From contig NZ_JAALXT010000004.1 of assembly GCF_011634775.1 (NCBI RefSeq), forward strand, positions 806,001 to 870,000: DNA of 64,000 bases. The letters are read 5' to 3'. The notes under the pieces were generated by a model that did no database searches, had not been told where the DNA came from, and saw nothing but the letters and a program-made list of their open reading frames with translations. The DNA is from Thalassoroseus pseudoceratinae (GTDB lineage: Bacteria > Planctomycetota > Planctomycetia > Planctomycetales > Planctomycetaceae). This document shows positions 36,976 through 45,652 of this stretch, piece by piece; within the stretch, counting starts at the first letter, position 1, and each line of letters starts with the position of its first letter. Both the position numbers and the translations under genes were made by a program.

Positions 36976-38871
36976 ATGCAACGTGCAACTTGGATTGGAC
37001 TCGGTTTGACAACTGCGGTTGCGTGTCTTGTCGCCACCGCCTTCTCTTGGGCATCCGCTGCCGAACCCGCGAGCGAGATTCCCGTCAGCAACCCGTTCGC
37101 ACCGGCCACGGGACCGGGAATCACCGTTCCGCAAAATCAAGCTCTCCCGGTGAGCAGCCCCTCAGAAGAAGTCGAGAATCCTTTCGCCGCCTTTCCCGCG
37201 ACACCACCTCAAAAACCCGTCGATCGCACACCGGCACTGCCCCAACCGCGAGGGACTCTCACCTTCGGAAACAGCAAGCCGCGAACGGCTGCACCGACTC
37301 CACAGACGACGCTGCAACCGATTCCCGAGGCCAACACCACGCCCATCGACTTTGCCGCCAAGAAACCGGATTTCCCGGAACCGGTGCCTCAGCCAAACTT
37401 CCCTGCAAACGCACCGGTTTCCGCCTCGACGAACACAACCTTTCCGGAGTTCTCGATCCAACCCGGATACGCCGCGAAACCCGATTCAGGAGCAGCGTCT
37501 TCCGCAGTGATGCTGAAATGGAAGAAAGTTTCGGAAATCAACGTCGGGCAAGCGTGCCACATGGAATTGATGGTTCAGAACAACGGACAACACCCGGCTC
37601 ACGACGTGACCGTGCAAGGTTACTTCGCTGACAGCGTGCGGTTCCTCAAAGAAACCTCCCCGGCTCCGGTTGTCAAGCCGTCGAATCTGGTTTGGATGCT
37701 CGGTTCACTGCAACCGGGAGACGTCCGCAAAATTGACATCCGCTTCGTTCCCACGAAACGGGGCGAACTCGCTGCCTCGGCTTTCGTCCGCTACACAAGC
37801 GGCGTGGCCACAACGATGAACGTCGCTGAACCTCTCTTGGAAGTGGCATTGACCGGCCCGAGTGAAGTTCAACTGGGCGATCCGGCGTCGCAAATCATCG
37901 CCGTGACAAACCCCGGAACCGGCATCGCTCAGAACGTGGACATCAAAGCCCTGATCCCGCCCGGTCTGGAACACCCCGCCGGCAAACAGTTGGAAATGAA
38001 TATCGGTTCGTTGAATCCTGGCGAAACTCGACAAGTTCGTTTGGCACTGGCGGCGATCAAAGGCGGAGAGCACTCGGTCCAAGTGATTGCCGAAGCACGA
38101 CAGTCCAATGGTGGGGAAACGTATCTTCGCAAAGTGACGCAAAGCTCCGTCCGCGTGATCTCACCGAGTGTAAAAATCGCCATGAACGGTCCGGGGCTTC
38201 GATACAAAGGCCGAGATGCGGTTTACCGAATTCAAGTGACCAACGACGGCACTGCCGTTTCCAACAACGTCCGTGTTCTGCACAAACTGCCCGCCGGGTT
38301 TGAATTCGTCAACGCGGAGAACGGTGGAAAGTACGATGCAAGCAGTCGCAGCATTGGTTGGTTCATCGGCCAACTTGGTGCCGGACAAACCGCGACCGTC
38401 ACCACCACACTCAAAGCATCGGCATTGGGCGAACAAGAACACCTCGTCTCCGCGTTGACCGATCAAGGCACACGAGCCCAAAGCAAGTTCCAAACGAAAG
38501 TGGATGGCGTCGCCGCCTTGGTTCTCGAAGTGAGCGACCAATACGACCCGGTCGAAGTCGGAGCCGACACCTATTACGAAGTGGTTATTCGCAACGAAGG
38601 CACCAAAGCCGCCGCGAATGTGATGCTCGCCTGCCAACTCCCGAACGGCGTGCAACTCACCAACACCGACGGACCAACGCAAGCCTCCAAGGCGTCTGAT
38701 GTCGTCCGGTTCCAACCGCTTCCGACACTCGCTCCCGGCAAGACGGTCACCTTCCGTGTCGGTGTGAAAGGCCAGAAGGATGGTTATCAACGCATCCGAG
38801 CCCAACTCGTCAGCGACTCCATCCCCGAACCGCTGACCGTCGAAGAACTCACCCGCTTCTACGGCGAGTGA
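36976..38871 (+). CDS. Exported DUF11/CARDB-like repeat protein
   Basis: A 631-residue protein with a signal peptide (IGLGLTTAVACLVATAFSWASA, cleavage after ASA), a ~150-residue Pro-rich linker, then about four beta-sandwich repeats of the DUF11/NEW3 type (about 180-630). Each repeat has a form of the signature VxNxGxxxAxNVxVxxxLPxGxxF, for example NDGTAVSNNVRVLHKLPAGF and NEGTKAAANVMLACQLPNG. Such modules are extracellular or cell-wall associated and structural. No anchor motif is seen at the C-terminus (ELTRFYGE). ATG 36976 is preceded by AAGGAAGGG-like sequence. Confidence 0.88.
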   Translation: MQRATWIGLGLTTAVACLVATAFSWASAAEPASEIPVSNPFAPATGPGITVPQNQALPVSSPSEEVENPFAAFPATPPQKPVDRTPALPQPRGTLTFGNSKPRTAAPTPQTTLQPIPEANTTPIDFAAKKPDFPEPVPQPNFPANAPVSASTNTTFPEFSIQPGYAAKPDSGAASSAVMLKWKKVSEINVGQACHMELMVQNNGQHPAHDVTVQGYFADSVRFLKETSPAPVVKPSNLVWMLGSLQPGDVRKIDIRFVPTKRGELAASAFVRYTSGVATTMNVAEPLLEVALTGPSEVQLGDPASQIIAVTNPGTGIAQNVDIKALIPPGLEHPAGKQLEMNIGSLNPGETRQVRLALAAIKGGEHSVQVIAEARQSNGGETYLRKVTQSSVRVISPSVKIAMNGPGLRYKGRDAVYRIQVTNDGTAVSNNVRVLHKLPAGFEFVNAENGGKYDASSRSIGWFIGQLGAGQTATVTTTLKASALGEQEHLVSALTDQGTRAQSKFQTKVDGVAALVLEVSDQYDPVEVGADTYYEVVIRNEGTKAAANVMLACQLPNGVQLTNTDGPTQASKASDVVRFQPLPTLAPGKTVTFRVGVKGQKDGYQRIRAQLVSDSIPEPLTVEELTRFYGE

Positions 38872-38927
38872 GGTTCGACGAAACCGATTGAAGTTGAAGG
38901 GCACTGCGAATTCGCGGTGCCCTTCAA

Positions 38928-39200
38928 CTATCCGATGGCTTCCATGAAGTCGTCAAGAATGCCCTTGGCGAACACCGTTGGTTTTTGACCGGATGCTTGT
39001 TCCCACGACTCGTGAATCCACTCCACCACATCGCTACGCACGGATTCTTCCCGCTCGAATGATCTCAACGCTTCTTCAACCGATTCGTACGGGGCACCAG
39101 CGTCCGTGAGTTTCGCCATCAACTGTTTCGACGTTTTCTCATCCAATTCGCCAATGGTCTGCAGAATATAGGCCTGCGCACACAATCGTTCCAAATCCAT
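38928..39200 (-). CDS. Small conserved-looking helical protein downstream of ruvB
   Basis: A 90-residue acidic helical protein (MDLERLCAQAYILQTIGELDE...). It has no recognised domain. ATG 39200 has GGGAG at 8-nt spacing; the TTG at 39215 is less likely. It lies 33 bp after the ruvB stop on the same strand and is probably co-transcribed, but a role in recombination is only positional inference. Confidence 0.7.
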   Translation of the reverse strand: MDLERLCAQAYILQTIGELDEKTSKQLMAKLTDAGAPYESVEEALRSFEREESVRSDVVEWIHESWEQASGQKPTVFAKGILDDFMEAIG

Positions 39201-39233
39201 CGGACGAACTCCCAAGATGACCGTGCACCACCC

Positions 39234-40304
39234 CTAAAACGATTCCCCCGGCGGAGTGTTGCCGCTTGCAGGCGGGGTGCGTTTGAGGTGGTCGTAGGCG
39301 GCCGCCGTCACCATGCGGCCGCGGGGTGTGCGTTGGATAAGTCCACACCGCAGCAGGAACGGTTCGACTTCGTCTTCGAGCGTGTCTGGTGCGACGTGCA
39401 TCGTGTGAGCGATGGCATTGATGCCCGCCGGTCCGCCGGTGAACACCCCCATCAGCGTTTCGAGATACCGTCGGTCCTGTCGTTCCAAGCCGAGATGATC
39501 GACCTCCAACATCGTCAGAGCGTCGTTCGTCAACTCCGTGGTGATTCGGCCATCGGATTTGCTGTCGGCGTAATCGCGTGCCCAACGGAGTAAGTTGTTC
39601 GCCTTCCGTGGTGTGCCTCGACTCCGACGAGCAATTTCCTTCGCCGCTTCCGGAGTGATCTCGTTCCGCAGTTTGTTGGCATTTCGAGTGACGATGGTTT
39701 CAAGCTCATCATCGTCGTAGAACTCCAAATGCTCCCGCGTAACGAACCGATCTCGCAAAGGCCCGGTCAGCATCCCACTGCGTGTGGTGGCCCCGATGAC
39801 GGTGAACCGCTGCAAGTCCATGCTGATCGTACGGGCGTTGAGACCTTCACCGAGGGCAATATCGACGCGAAAATCCTCCATCGCCGGATAGATAAATTCC
39901 TCGACCGCCGCCGGCAGCCGGTGAATTTCGTCGATGAACAACACACTCCCCCGCCCCGCATTCGTCAAGTACGGCAACAAATCCCGTGGGGCAGTCAGAG
40001 CCGGTCCCGAGGTGATTTGGATTTCCGTGCCCAGCTCTTTGGGAATGACGGTCGCCAGCGTCGTCTTTCCGATTCCCGGTGGGCCATCGAGAAGCAAGTG
40101 CCCCAACGGTTCAGCCCGTTTCTTCGTGGCATCGAGCACGATCTGCAACCGCTCGACGACCCGTCGTTGACCAACGACATCCTTCAGTCGTGTCGGTCGC
40201 AGCGTTTCGTCGTATTGCGCATCGTCCGGATTGAACATCCCCGGACTCGGCGGCACTTCCCCGCCACCGAAATCATCATTTTGAATGATCGCGTCCCGTG
40301 CCAT
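39234..40304 (-). CDS. ruvB: Holliday junction branch migration helicase RuvB
   Basis: A 356-residue RuvB. AAA+ motifs are Walker [16 protein letters not shown], Walker [12 protein letters not shown], sensor 1 and arginine-rich [21 protein letters not shown], followed by the winged-helix end [28 protein letters not shown]. RuvB drives branch migration of Holliday junctions with RuvA, ahead of RuvC resolution. ATG 40304 has AAGGGAG at 5-nt spacing; the frame extends upstream to 40400 but the extra residues do not fit the family. ruvA and ruvC are not nearby. Confidence 0.97.
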   Translation of the reverse strand: MARDAIIQNDDFGGGEVPPSPGMFNPDDAQYDETLRPTRLKDVVGQRRVVERLQIVLDATKKRAEPLGHLLLDGPPGIGKTTLATVIPKELGTEIQITSGPALTAPRDLLPYLTNAGRGSVLFIDEIHRLPAAVEEFIYPAMEDFRVDIALGEGLNARTISMDLQRFTVIGATTRSGMLTGPLRDRFVTREHLEFYDDDELETIVTRNANKLRNEITPEAAKEIARRSRGTPRKANNLLRWARDYADSKSDGRITTELTNDALTMLEVDHLGLERQDRRYLETLMGVFTGGPAGINAIAHTMHVAPDTLEDEVEPFLLRCGLIQRTPRGRMVTAAAYDHLKRTPPASGNTPPGESF

Positions 40305-40505
40305 CGGTACTCCCTTCGATCGAAACGCCTGCTGCCCAATCCGCCCACGACTCCCCGCCACCAATCCATTCATCCACAACACCGCCTTGAGAAATATCAA
40401 ATGTTCACGTTAACATGACATTGTTGAGCCAACGTGTGCATTCGTCAAGTCGATGTATTGAGAACCGCAGATTTTATCGGTGAGGTTCCGTGCGGCCGTA
40501 TTTCC

Positions 40506-40832
40506 TCAATTGGGTGGTTGAAGGGCCGCGACCAAACCGCCCAAGGCCAACCAAGCCACGAATGAAACAATCGCAGCCCGCCGACTCTTTCTGTAAACAA
40601 ACCAAGAACACAGTAACATGGCAACGCCACTCAATAGCATGCCAGCGAACCGTATGACATTGTCTGTCGTCAACGCAACGTGATCTAATGCACCTGGTTC
40701 ACCAATAGACGGTGCAATCGGACCATGCCGAACGTTGTAGTAGGTCATCGCACCGAGAGCAAATAGCCCACCCAGTGTGATGATGAAGCCCAGTATAGCC
40801 AGACCGATTCCGCCGACGACATTCCAACGCAT
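40506..40832 (-). CDS. Small integral membrane protein
   Basis: A 108-residue protein with three hydrophobic segments: GIGLAILGFIITLGGLFALG (~8-30), IRFAGMLLSGVAMLLCSWFVY (~60-80) and IVSFVAWLALGGLVAAL (~88-104). Function unknown. It starts 9 bp after the yebC stop on the same strand, so the two are likely co-transcribed. Confidence 0.75.
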   Translation of the reverse strand: MRWNVVGGIGLAILGFIITLGGLFALGAMTYYNVRHGPIAPSIGEPGALDHVALTTDNVIRFAGMLLSGVAMLLCSWFVYRKSRRAAIVSFVAWLALGGLVAALQPPN

Positions 40833-40841
40833 CGTTCGACG

Positions 40842-41594
40842 TCAGCCTTCCGCGACTTCTTCCATGAGTTCATCAGGCATGTTGAAGTTGGCGATGACGT
40901 TTTGCACGTCGTCGTTATCTTCCAAGTCGTCGATGAACTTCAACACGCGGCGACCGGCATCGGCGTCAAGTTCGACTGTGTTCTGGGCGATTTGTGTAAC
41001 TTCCGAATAGCTCGGCGTGAGATTGTGTTCTTCGAGTGCAGTGGTGACGTCGGCGAACGCTTCCGGTGGGCAGGTGACTTCAAAGGCATCGCCCTCGTGC
41101 TTCACGTCGTCCGCACCTGCTTCGAGGACGATCTCAAAAAGAGCTTCCTCGCTGGTTTGCTCCTCCGGAATGATGCACAGCCCTTTGCGTTCGAACATAT
41201 ACGCCACGCAGTTTGTGCTACCCAGGTTGCCATTGTGGTTCTCGAAGATCTTCCGAATCTCCGCGGCGGTGCGGTTGCGTTTGTCGGTAAGGATTTCACA
41301 CATCACCGCGACACCGTCCGGTCCGTAACCTTCGTAGATGACTTCTTCGTAATTCTCGCCATCGAGATCGCCCGTGCCCTTCTTGACGGCTCGTTCGATG
41401 TTGTCGTTGGGCATACTCGCTTTGCGAGCTTTGTCGATCGCGTACCGGAGCGCCAAATTCATCACCGGATCGCCACCGCCCTGTCGAGCGGCCACGATGA
41501 TTTTCCGACTCAGCTTGGCAAACAGCTTGCCTCGCTTCTTGTCGACAACACTTTTCTTCGCGGCGATATTCGCCCAGTGGGAATGTCCTGCCAT
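40842..41594 (-). CDS. yebC: YebC/PmpR-family protein
   Basis: A 250-residue YebC family member: MAGHSHWANIAAKKSVVDKKRGK at the start (only the first part is diagnostic), NIERAVKKGTGD, YEGYGPDGVAVMCEILTDK, and a C-terminal VELDADAGRRVLKFIDDLEDNDDVQNV. Family members act as DNA-binding regulators and, in some bacteria, as translation factors that relieve stalling at proline-rich sequences. Length and motif order are standard. Confidence 0.95.
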   Translation of the reverse strand: MAGHSHWANIAAKKSVVDKKRGKLFAKLSRKIIVAARQGGGDPVMNLALRYAIDKARKASMPNDNIERAVKKGTGDLDGENYEEVIYEGYGPDGVAVMCEILTDKRNRTAAEIRKIFENHNGNLGSTNCVAYMFERKGLCIIPEEQTSEEALFEIVLEAGADDVKHEGDAFEVTCPPEAFADVTTALEEHNLTPSYSEVTQIAQNTVELDADAGRRVLKFIDDLEDNDDVQNVIANFNMPDELMEEVAEG

Positions 41595-41678
41595 CTGTCG
41601 ATATCTACTTCAACGCAAGGTTTCGTGTGAGTCTAAACCGACCGAACGCGGTCGGGTGCGCCGACACGTCGACGGCTT

Positions 41679-43967
41679 CTACTCTTCGGTTTTGTCTTGG
41701 GTTTCCGCATTGGCGGCAGCGAGTTTCTGCTTGATGCGGCCAATCAATTTTTCGTCGGGTTTGACCGCCTCTTTGGCGTCTTTGAGAGCCTTCTGCCACG
41801 CATCGACGGCTTTCTTCGGCTGGCCCAGTTCGACGTAGACATCACCGAGGTGATCCCAAATCGTCGCGTCTCCGCCGTCTTCCTGTTCGACGGCCTTCTC
41901 CAAGTATGGCAACGCTTCTTTGTGCTGCCCCAGTTTGTAGAGCACCCAGCCCATACTGTCGAGATAAGCCCCATTCTCGGGTTCGGCTTCCAGGGCTTTT
42001 TCGATCATCTTCTTCGCCTGCTCCAAGTTCTTGCCTTGGTCGGCGTAGAGATAACCGAGGTCATTGTTGACGGAGACATCATCCGGGTCTTCCGCGTAGA
42101 CCTTCTCAAGGACTTGCTCACCCTTTCGCATATCACCTTTCTGAACGTAGATATTGGAGATGATATACTGAGCCCGGCGGATCGTGTCCCGATCGGCGGG
42201 GAAGTCTTTCTCCAATTGGGCGAAGAGTTCGAGAGCTTTGTCGTAGTTCTCGGCGTAGTACTCGATCCAGGCTTCCTGATAGTGCAACAATGCCACGTTC
42301 GGCAGCAGCGTTTTGGCTTCCCGGACGGCTTTCAAAGCCCCGTCGGTGTCGTTGGTCAGCACGCGAGCTTGAGACAGGCGGAACAACCAGTTCGGTTTGC
42401 TACCGGCCACGATGGGATCTTCCGATGCCCGCTGAAACCACTTTGCAGCAGCTTCGTAATCCCGAACCTCGAACAGGTACTCACCAAGTTCACTGTAAAG
42501 CGTGTTGGACTGACCGCGTTCGGACTCCAACGCGTTCTCGAAGAATTTGACGGCCTCTTCCGTTTTCTCGCTGCGAACCGCCAAACGTCCGGCGACCACG
42601 CTTCCGGCGAAGTCCAAGTTCGAATCGGCGAGTTGACGATCGGCCGTCGCAAGAACCTTGTTCAACAGTTTCTCATCCCGTGCAATCGCTTCCAGCTCAT
42701 CCGCGAGAATTTCGGTATCTTCAACCGCTCCCGCGGAAACGGCTTCCGTCAGAGCCTGCAACAAGTCGGTCGGCTTGTTTTGACGACGATAAACCGACGC
42801 CAATCCGGCATACCCTTCCGCACTTTTCGCACGCTCCAATGCAGCGAGATAGAGTTTCTCCGCTTTGCCGAGTTGATCTTTCTCGAGATATTGTTCGGCC
42901 AGAAAGAACTGCAAGGTTTGGTTCTTGTTGTCCTTCTCAGCGAGTTTCTCCAAGCGTTCCGTCAACTCATCAGACTGATCGAGCTTCTCCAGAATGTCCG
43001 CGAGCAATTCGTACGCTGCACGACCTTTAGATTGCAACTGGGCATCGAAGTATGCCTGAAGTTGCTCCAGCGACTTTTTCGGTTCATCACTTTTAAGGTA
43101 AACCCGCGCCAAGTCGAACCCCAAGTGCGCCCGCTGTCCTGGTGACTTTGCGGCGGCCTTCTCGAAGGCTTTCGCAGCGAGTTCCAATCGCTCATCCGCA
43201 AGAAACGCTTGCCCACAACGCTCGTAACTCGATGCTGGGTCGGCTTCCAACGCCCGTCGCAGACGGAAATCCAAAGAGTACGTTTCGGGATCGGTCAGGG
43301 CTTCGAACACGACGGAATACGAATCGGCGGCTTTCTTCGTTTCGCCGAGTACGCCGTAAATCACGGCCAAGTCGCGGTTCAACGTCACAAACTGGCCGGA
43401 CTTCTTGTCGAGTGTTTTCGACTGAACCGCCTTCTCTAGTAATTCGACGGCGGTTTCCATATCTCGTTCGGTCGCAAGATGAATTCCCAAGCGACGCAGC
43501 AACCGAAAATCATTCGGGTCGAGTTCCACGGCTTTCAGACCGTAACGAACCGCATCGTCTTTCTTCCCCAAGCTAAACGCAAGCGGAACCAACTGCCGAT
43601 AAATCTCGATCGCCTCGGAGTCGAGTTCGACGGCCTTCTTGTAGGCATCGAGCGCTCCCGTGAAGTCGTTACGACGTTCCCGCAACTCGCCGGTCATGAA
43701 CCAGGCCATCGCATCCAATCGCGATTGCACACCCGCCGTGCGAGCTTGCTTTGGCACCAACGGTTTCAGCTCGTCATCACCAGGCTGGAGTTGAAAGCCC
43801 CGCGTATTGGCTTTTGGTTCTTTGGTCGTCATGGGGTTGCCCGGTTTGACCGGACTGTTCGCCGCCCGCAATTCAGCGGACGAAGTTCCCACGACCAGGA
43901 ACGCCATCACGAGACTACCGAAGAATCCTCGCATTGCGGAATTGACTGATTCAGAAACAATCGACAT
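41679..43967 (-). CDS. Exported tetratricopeptide repeat protein, 762 residues
   Basis: A signal-like segment (FFGSLVMAFLVVGTSSAELRAA, ~13-35) is followed by a long TPR array covering most of the protein. Clear TPR units include ALDAYKKAVELDSEAIEIYRQ at the start, RYGLKAVELDPNDFRLLRRL next, and ALPYLEKAVEQEDGGDATIW and AVDAWQKALKDAKEA near the end. The tail is Lys/Glu-rich (AAANAETQDKTEE). Likely a periplasmic or envelope scaffold for protein complexes; partners unknown. The start at 43967 has GGAG at 9-nt spacing; 43934 and 44006 are alternatives. It lies 84 bp upstream of yebC on the same strand. Confidence 0.88.
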   Translation of the reverse strand: MSIVSESVNSAMRGFFGSLVMAFLVVGTSSAELRAANSPVKPGNPMTTKEPKANTRGFQLQPGDDELKPLVPKQARTAGVQSRLDAMAWFMTGELRERRNDFTGALDAYKKAVELDSEAIEIYRQLVPLAFSLGKKDDAVRYGLKAVELDPNDFRLLRRLGIHLATERDMETAVELLEKAVQSKTLDKKSGQFVTLNRDLAVIYGVLGETKKAADSYSVVFEALTDPETYSLDFRLRRALEADPASSYERCGQAFLADERLELAAKAFEKAAAKSPGQRAHLGFDLARVYLKSDEPKKSLEQLQAYFDAQLQSKGRAAYELLADILEKLDQSDELTERLEKLAEKDNKNQTLQFFLAEQYLEKDQLGKAEKLYLAALERAKSAEGYAGLASVYRRQNKPTDLLQALTEAVSAGAVEDTEILADELEAIARDEKLLNKVLATADRQLADSNLDFAGSVVAGRLAVRSEKTEEAVKFFENALESERGQSNTLYSELGEYLFEVRDYEAAAKWFQRASEDPIVAGSKPNWLFRLSQARVLTNDTDGALKAVREAKTLLPNVALLHYQEAWIEYYAENYDKALELFAQLEKDFPADRDTIRRAQYIISNIYVQKGDMRKGEQVLEKVYAEDPDDVSVNNDLGYLYADQGKNLEQAKKMIEKALEAEPENGAYLDSMGWVLYKLGQHKEALPYLEKAVEQEDGGDATIWDHLGDVYVELGQPKKAVDAWQKALKDAKEAVKPDEKLIGRIKQKLAAANAETQDKTEE

Positions 43968-44171
43968 ACGGTCGCTCTCCGTGCGTAAGTGAAACGTTTG
44001 ATTCAATCGGGAGTGATTGAACCGCGAACGTCATCGGACATGCCCCCTCTCGAACGGTTTCGCCGAAACCGAACCGATCAAGGACTCCCTATAGGGTACA
44101 TTCCGCGAGGGAACTTCGTCCAGTGGCCACAGAGAATTGCCAGCCTTCCGAGCATCAGAACCACATGCCAA

Positions 44172-45038
44172 TCAGGACTTCGTCTGCCGACTGGTCTTGC
44201 GACTCCCAGTGCTTTTCTTGGAACTCTTTGTTCCCGAGCTGGATGACCGGGATCCGGACTTCTTGCGACTTCCCGACGAACTCGATTTACTCGTCGATTT
44301 CGATGACGCCGACTTCTTCGGTCCGTTCTCAAACAAATCTTTGAGCCGGTTCGGTGACGTCATGAGGTCGTAGCCGTCTTCCGGCGGTGGTGTTTCGGCA
44401 GGATCGAAGGTTTCGCGGTACTTCGGATCCACCGCAAGACTTCGAATCAGCGAACAGAACTGCGGGCCTTCCGCCTTCCGAATCACCGGTTTTAGTGAGT
44501 CCGCCGCTTCCTCGGGAGTCTGACCGGCTTCCACCAAACCCAGCCAAATCAGTGCGTACGTTGTCGAGCGGTCCGCCGGAACGAGATGGCTCCCCAAACA
44601 CGTTTGGAGAGCATAATTCCGAACGAACGGCGACAGGTTCGGGATTTCCTCGAGTTGCTTGACGGCTTGCTCGAGTGTTTTCCGCTTCAAATCTTCAAGA
44701 TCGAAGTCGTAGTGTTTCTCGAACACATGTTGCAGCAGGTTTCGCACCATCATCCCACGCAGTTCCGCGTCGGGAAGTTCCTCGAAAACAGCCGCCAACT
44801 CGGAAATCGAACTCACGCGGATTTCGTTAAGGTCGAAAAAACTTTCGTGAAGACGCTGGTACGTTTTCTCCGCCTGCTCTTCGGAGGTATCCTCCAAACA
44901 GACCGCAAAAACCAGTGTTTCCAATACGGGCAAGTCACTAGTACTTGAACTGCCCTTGTATTGTTTCTTGAGAGCCGTCACAAGTTTCTTGCAAACGGCT
45001 TGTTTGTCCGAGTTTTTCGGCTTCTGTGCAGATGCCAT
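44172..45038 (-). CDS. Endonuclease III-like helical protein with Ser/Lys-rich tail
   Basis: A 288-residue protein. Residues ~20-200 resemble the HhH-GPD fold of endonuclease III: LPVLETLVFAVCLEDTSEEQA fits the first helices, and KQLEEIPNLSPFVRNYALQTC takes the place of the hairpin LPGVGRKTA. The usual Gly residues of that hairpin are lost and no Fe-S Cys cluster or clear catalytic Lys/Asp is seen. The last ~50 residues are a Ser/Lys/Arg run (KSASSKSTSKSSSSG...) resembling eukaryotic H1-like DNA-binding tails. DNA association is inferred; enzymatic activity is doubtful. Confidence 0.65.
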   Translation of the reverse strand: MASAQKPKNSDKQAVCKKLVTALKKQYKGSSSTSDLPVLETLVFAVCLEDTSEEQAEKTYQRLHESFFDLNEIRVSSISELAAVFEELPDAELRGMMVRNLLQHVFEKHYDFDLEDLKRKTLEQAVKQLEEIPNLSPFVRNYALQTCLGSHLVPADRSTTYALIWLGLVEAGQTPEEAADSLKPVIRKAEGPQFCSLIRSLAVDPKYRETFDPAETPPPEDGYDLMTSPNRLKDLFENGPKKSASSKSTSKSSSSGSRKKSGSRSSSSGTKSSKKSTGSRKTSRQTKS

Positions 45039-45121
45039 GGTGAGTGGTTCTATCTCCTGAGGTCCGATTCGCCGACTCGGTCTCGCAATCGAAATCTAAG
45101 GTGGGACGTGTTGACGTTGTT

Positions 45122-45523
45122 TCAATCCGACGGTTGATCGGTCGTGGATTCTTCATCGGGAGTCGAAGTCGAGTCTTCGGTTTCTGCTAAGAGTTCCCGG
45201 AGATGCTTTGCGGTTTCCACGCTTTTCTTGATACCGGGGTCGTTGACGAAGGTCAGGATCGGCGTCCAACGGGTTTCGATTCGATCAGCGATCCGACCTT
45301 GCAGATAACCCCGAGCCGACTCCAAACCGTGCAAACACAAGGCTTGCTCTTTTTCGTCTCCCATGATGGAGACATAAACTTTAGCCGACTTGTTGTCTGG
45401 AGCGACTTCCGCGTGCAATACGGTGACGTTCTTCACTCGTGGATCACGAAGTTCGAACAACACCGACGTGCTGACCTGCTCCTGAATGGCTCTCGCGATT
45501 TTCGCTTGACGCCGCGACTGCAT
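45122..45523 (-). CDS. rbfA: 30S ribosome-binding factor A
   Basis: A 133-residue Rbf[31 protein letters not shown] is the family start, [11 protein letters not shown] a core strand, and [22 protein letters not shown] the KH-like end. It binds immature 30S subunits during 16S rRNA maturation. ATG 45523 has GAGGAA at 7-nt spacing. It follows infB by 129 bp, the conventional nusA-infB-rbfA order. The C-terminus is an acidic Ser/Thr-rich tail. Confidence 0.95.
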   Translation of the reverse strand: MQSRRQAKIARAIQEQVSTSVLFELRDPRVKNVTVLHAEVAPDNKSAKVYVSIMGDEKEQALCLHGLESARGYLQGRIADRIETRWTPILTFVNDPGIKKSVETAKHLRELLAETEDSTSTPDEESTTDQPSD

Positions 45524-45652
45524 TACCGGTTCCTCGCAAAACGCGTCCGCGACGCAACTTGGACCATGACCAGAATCGAATGGCGGACACAAGCTGCGTG
45601 CATCTGTTCCGCGTTTAACAACTTCATCAACTCAAACTCATTCATTCACAAC

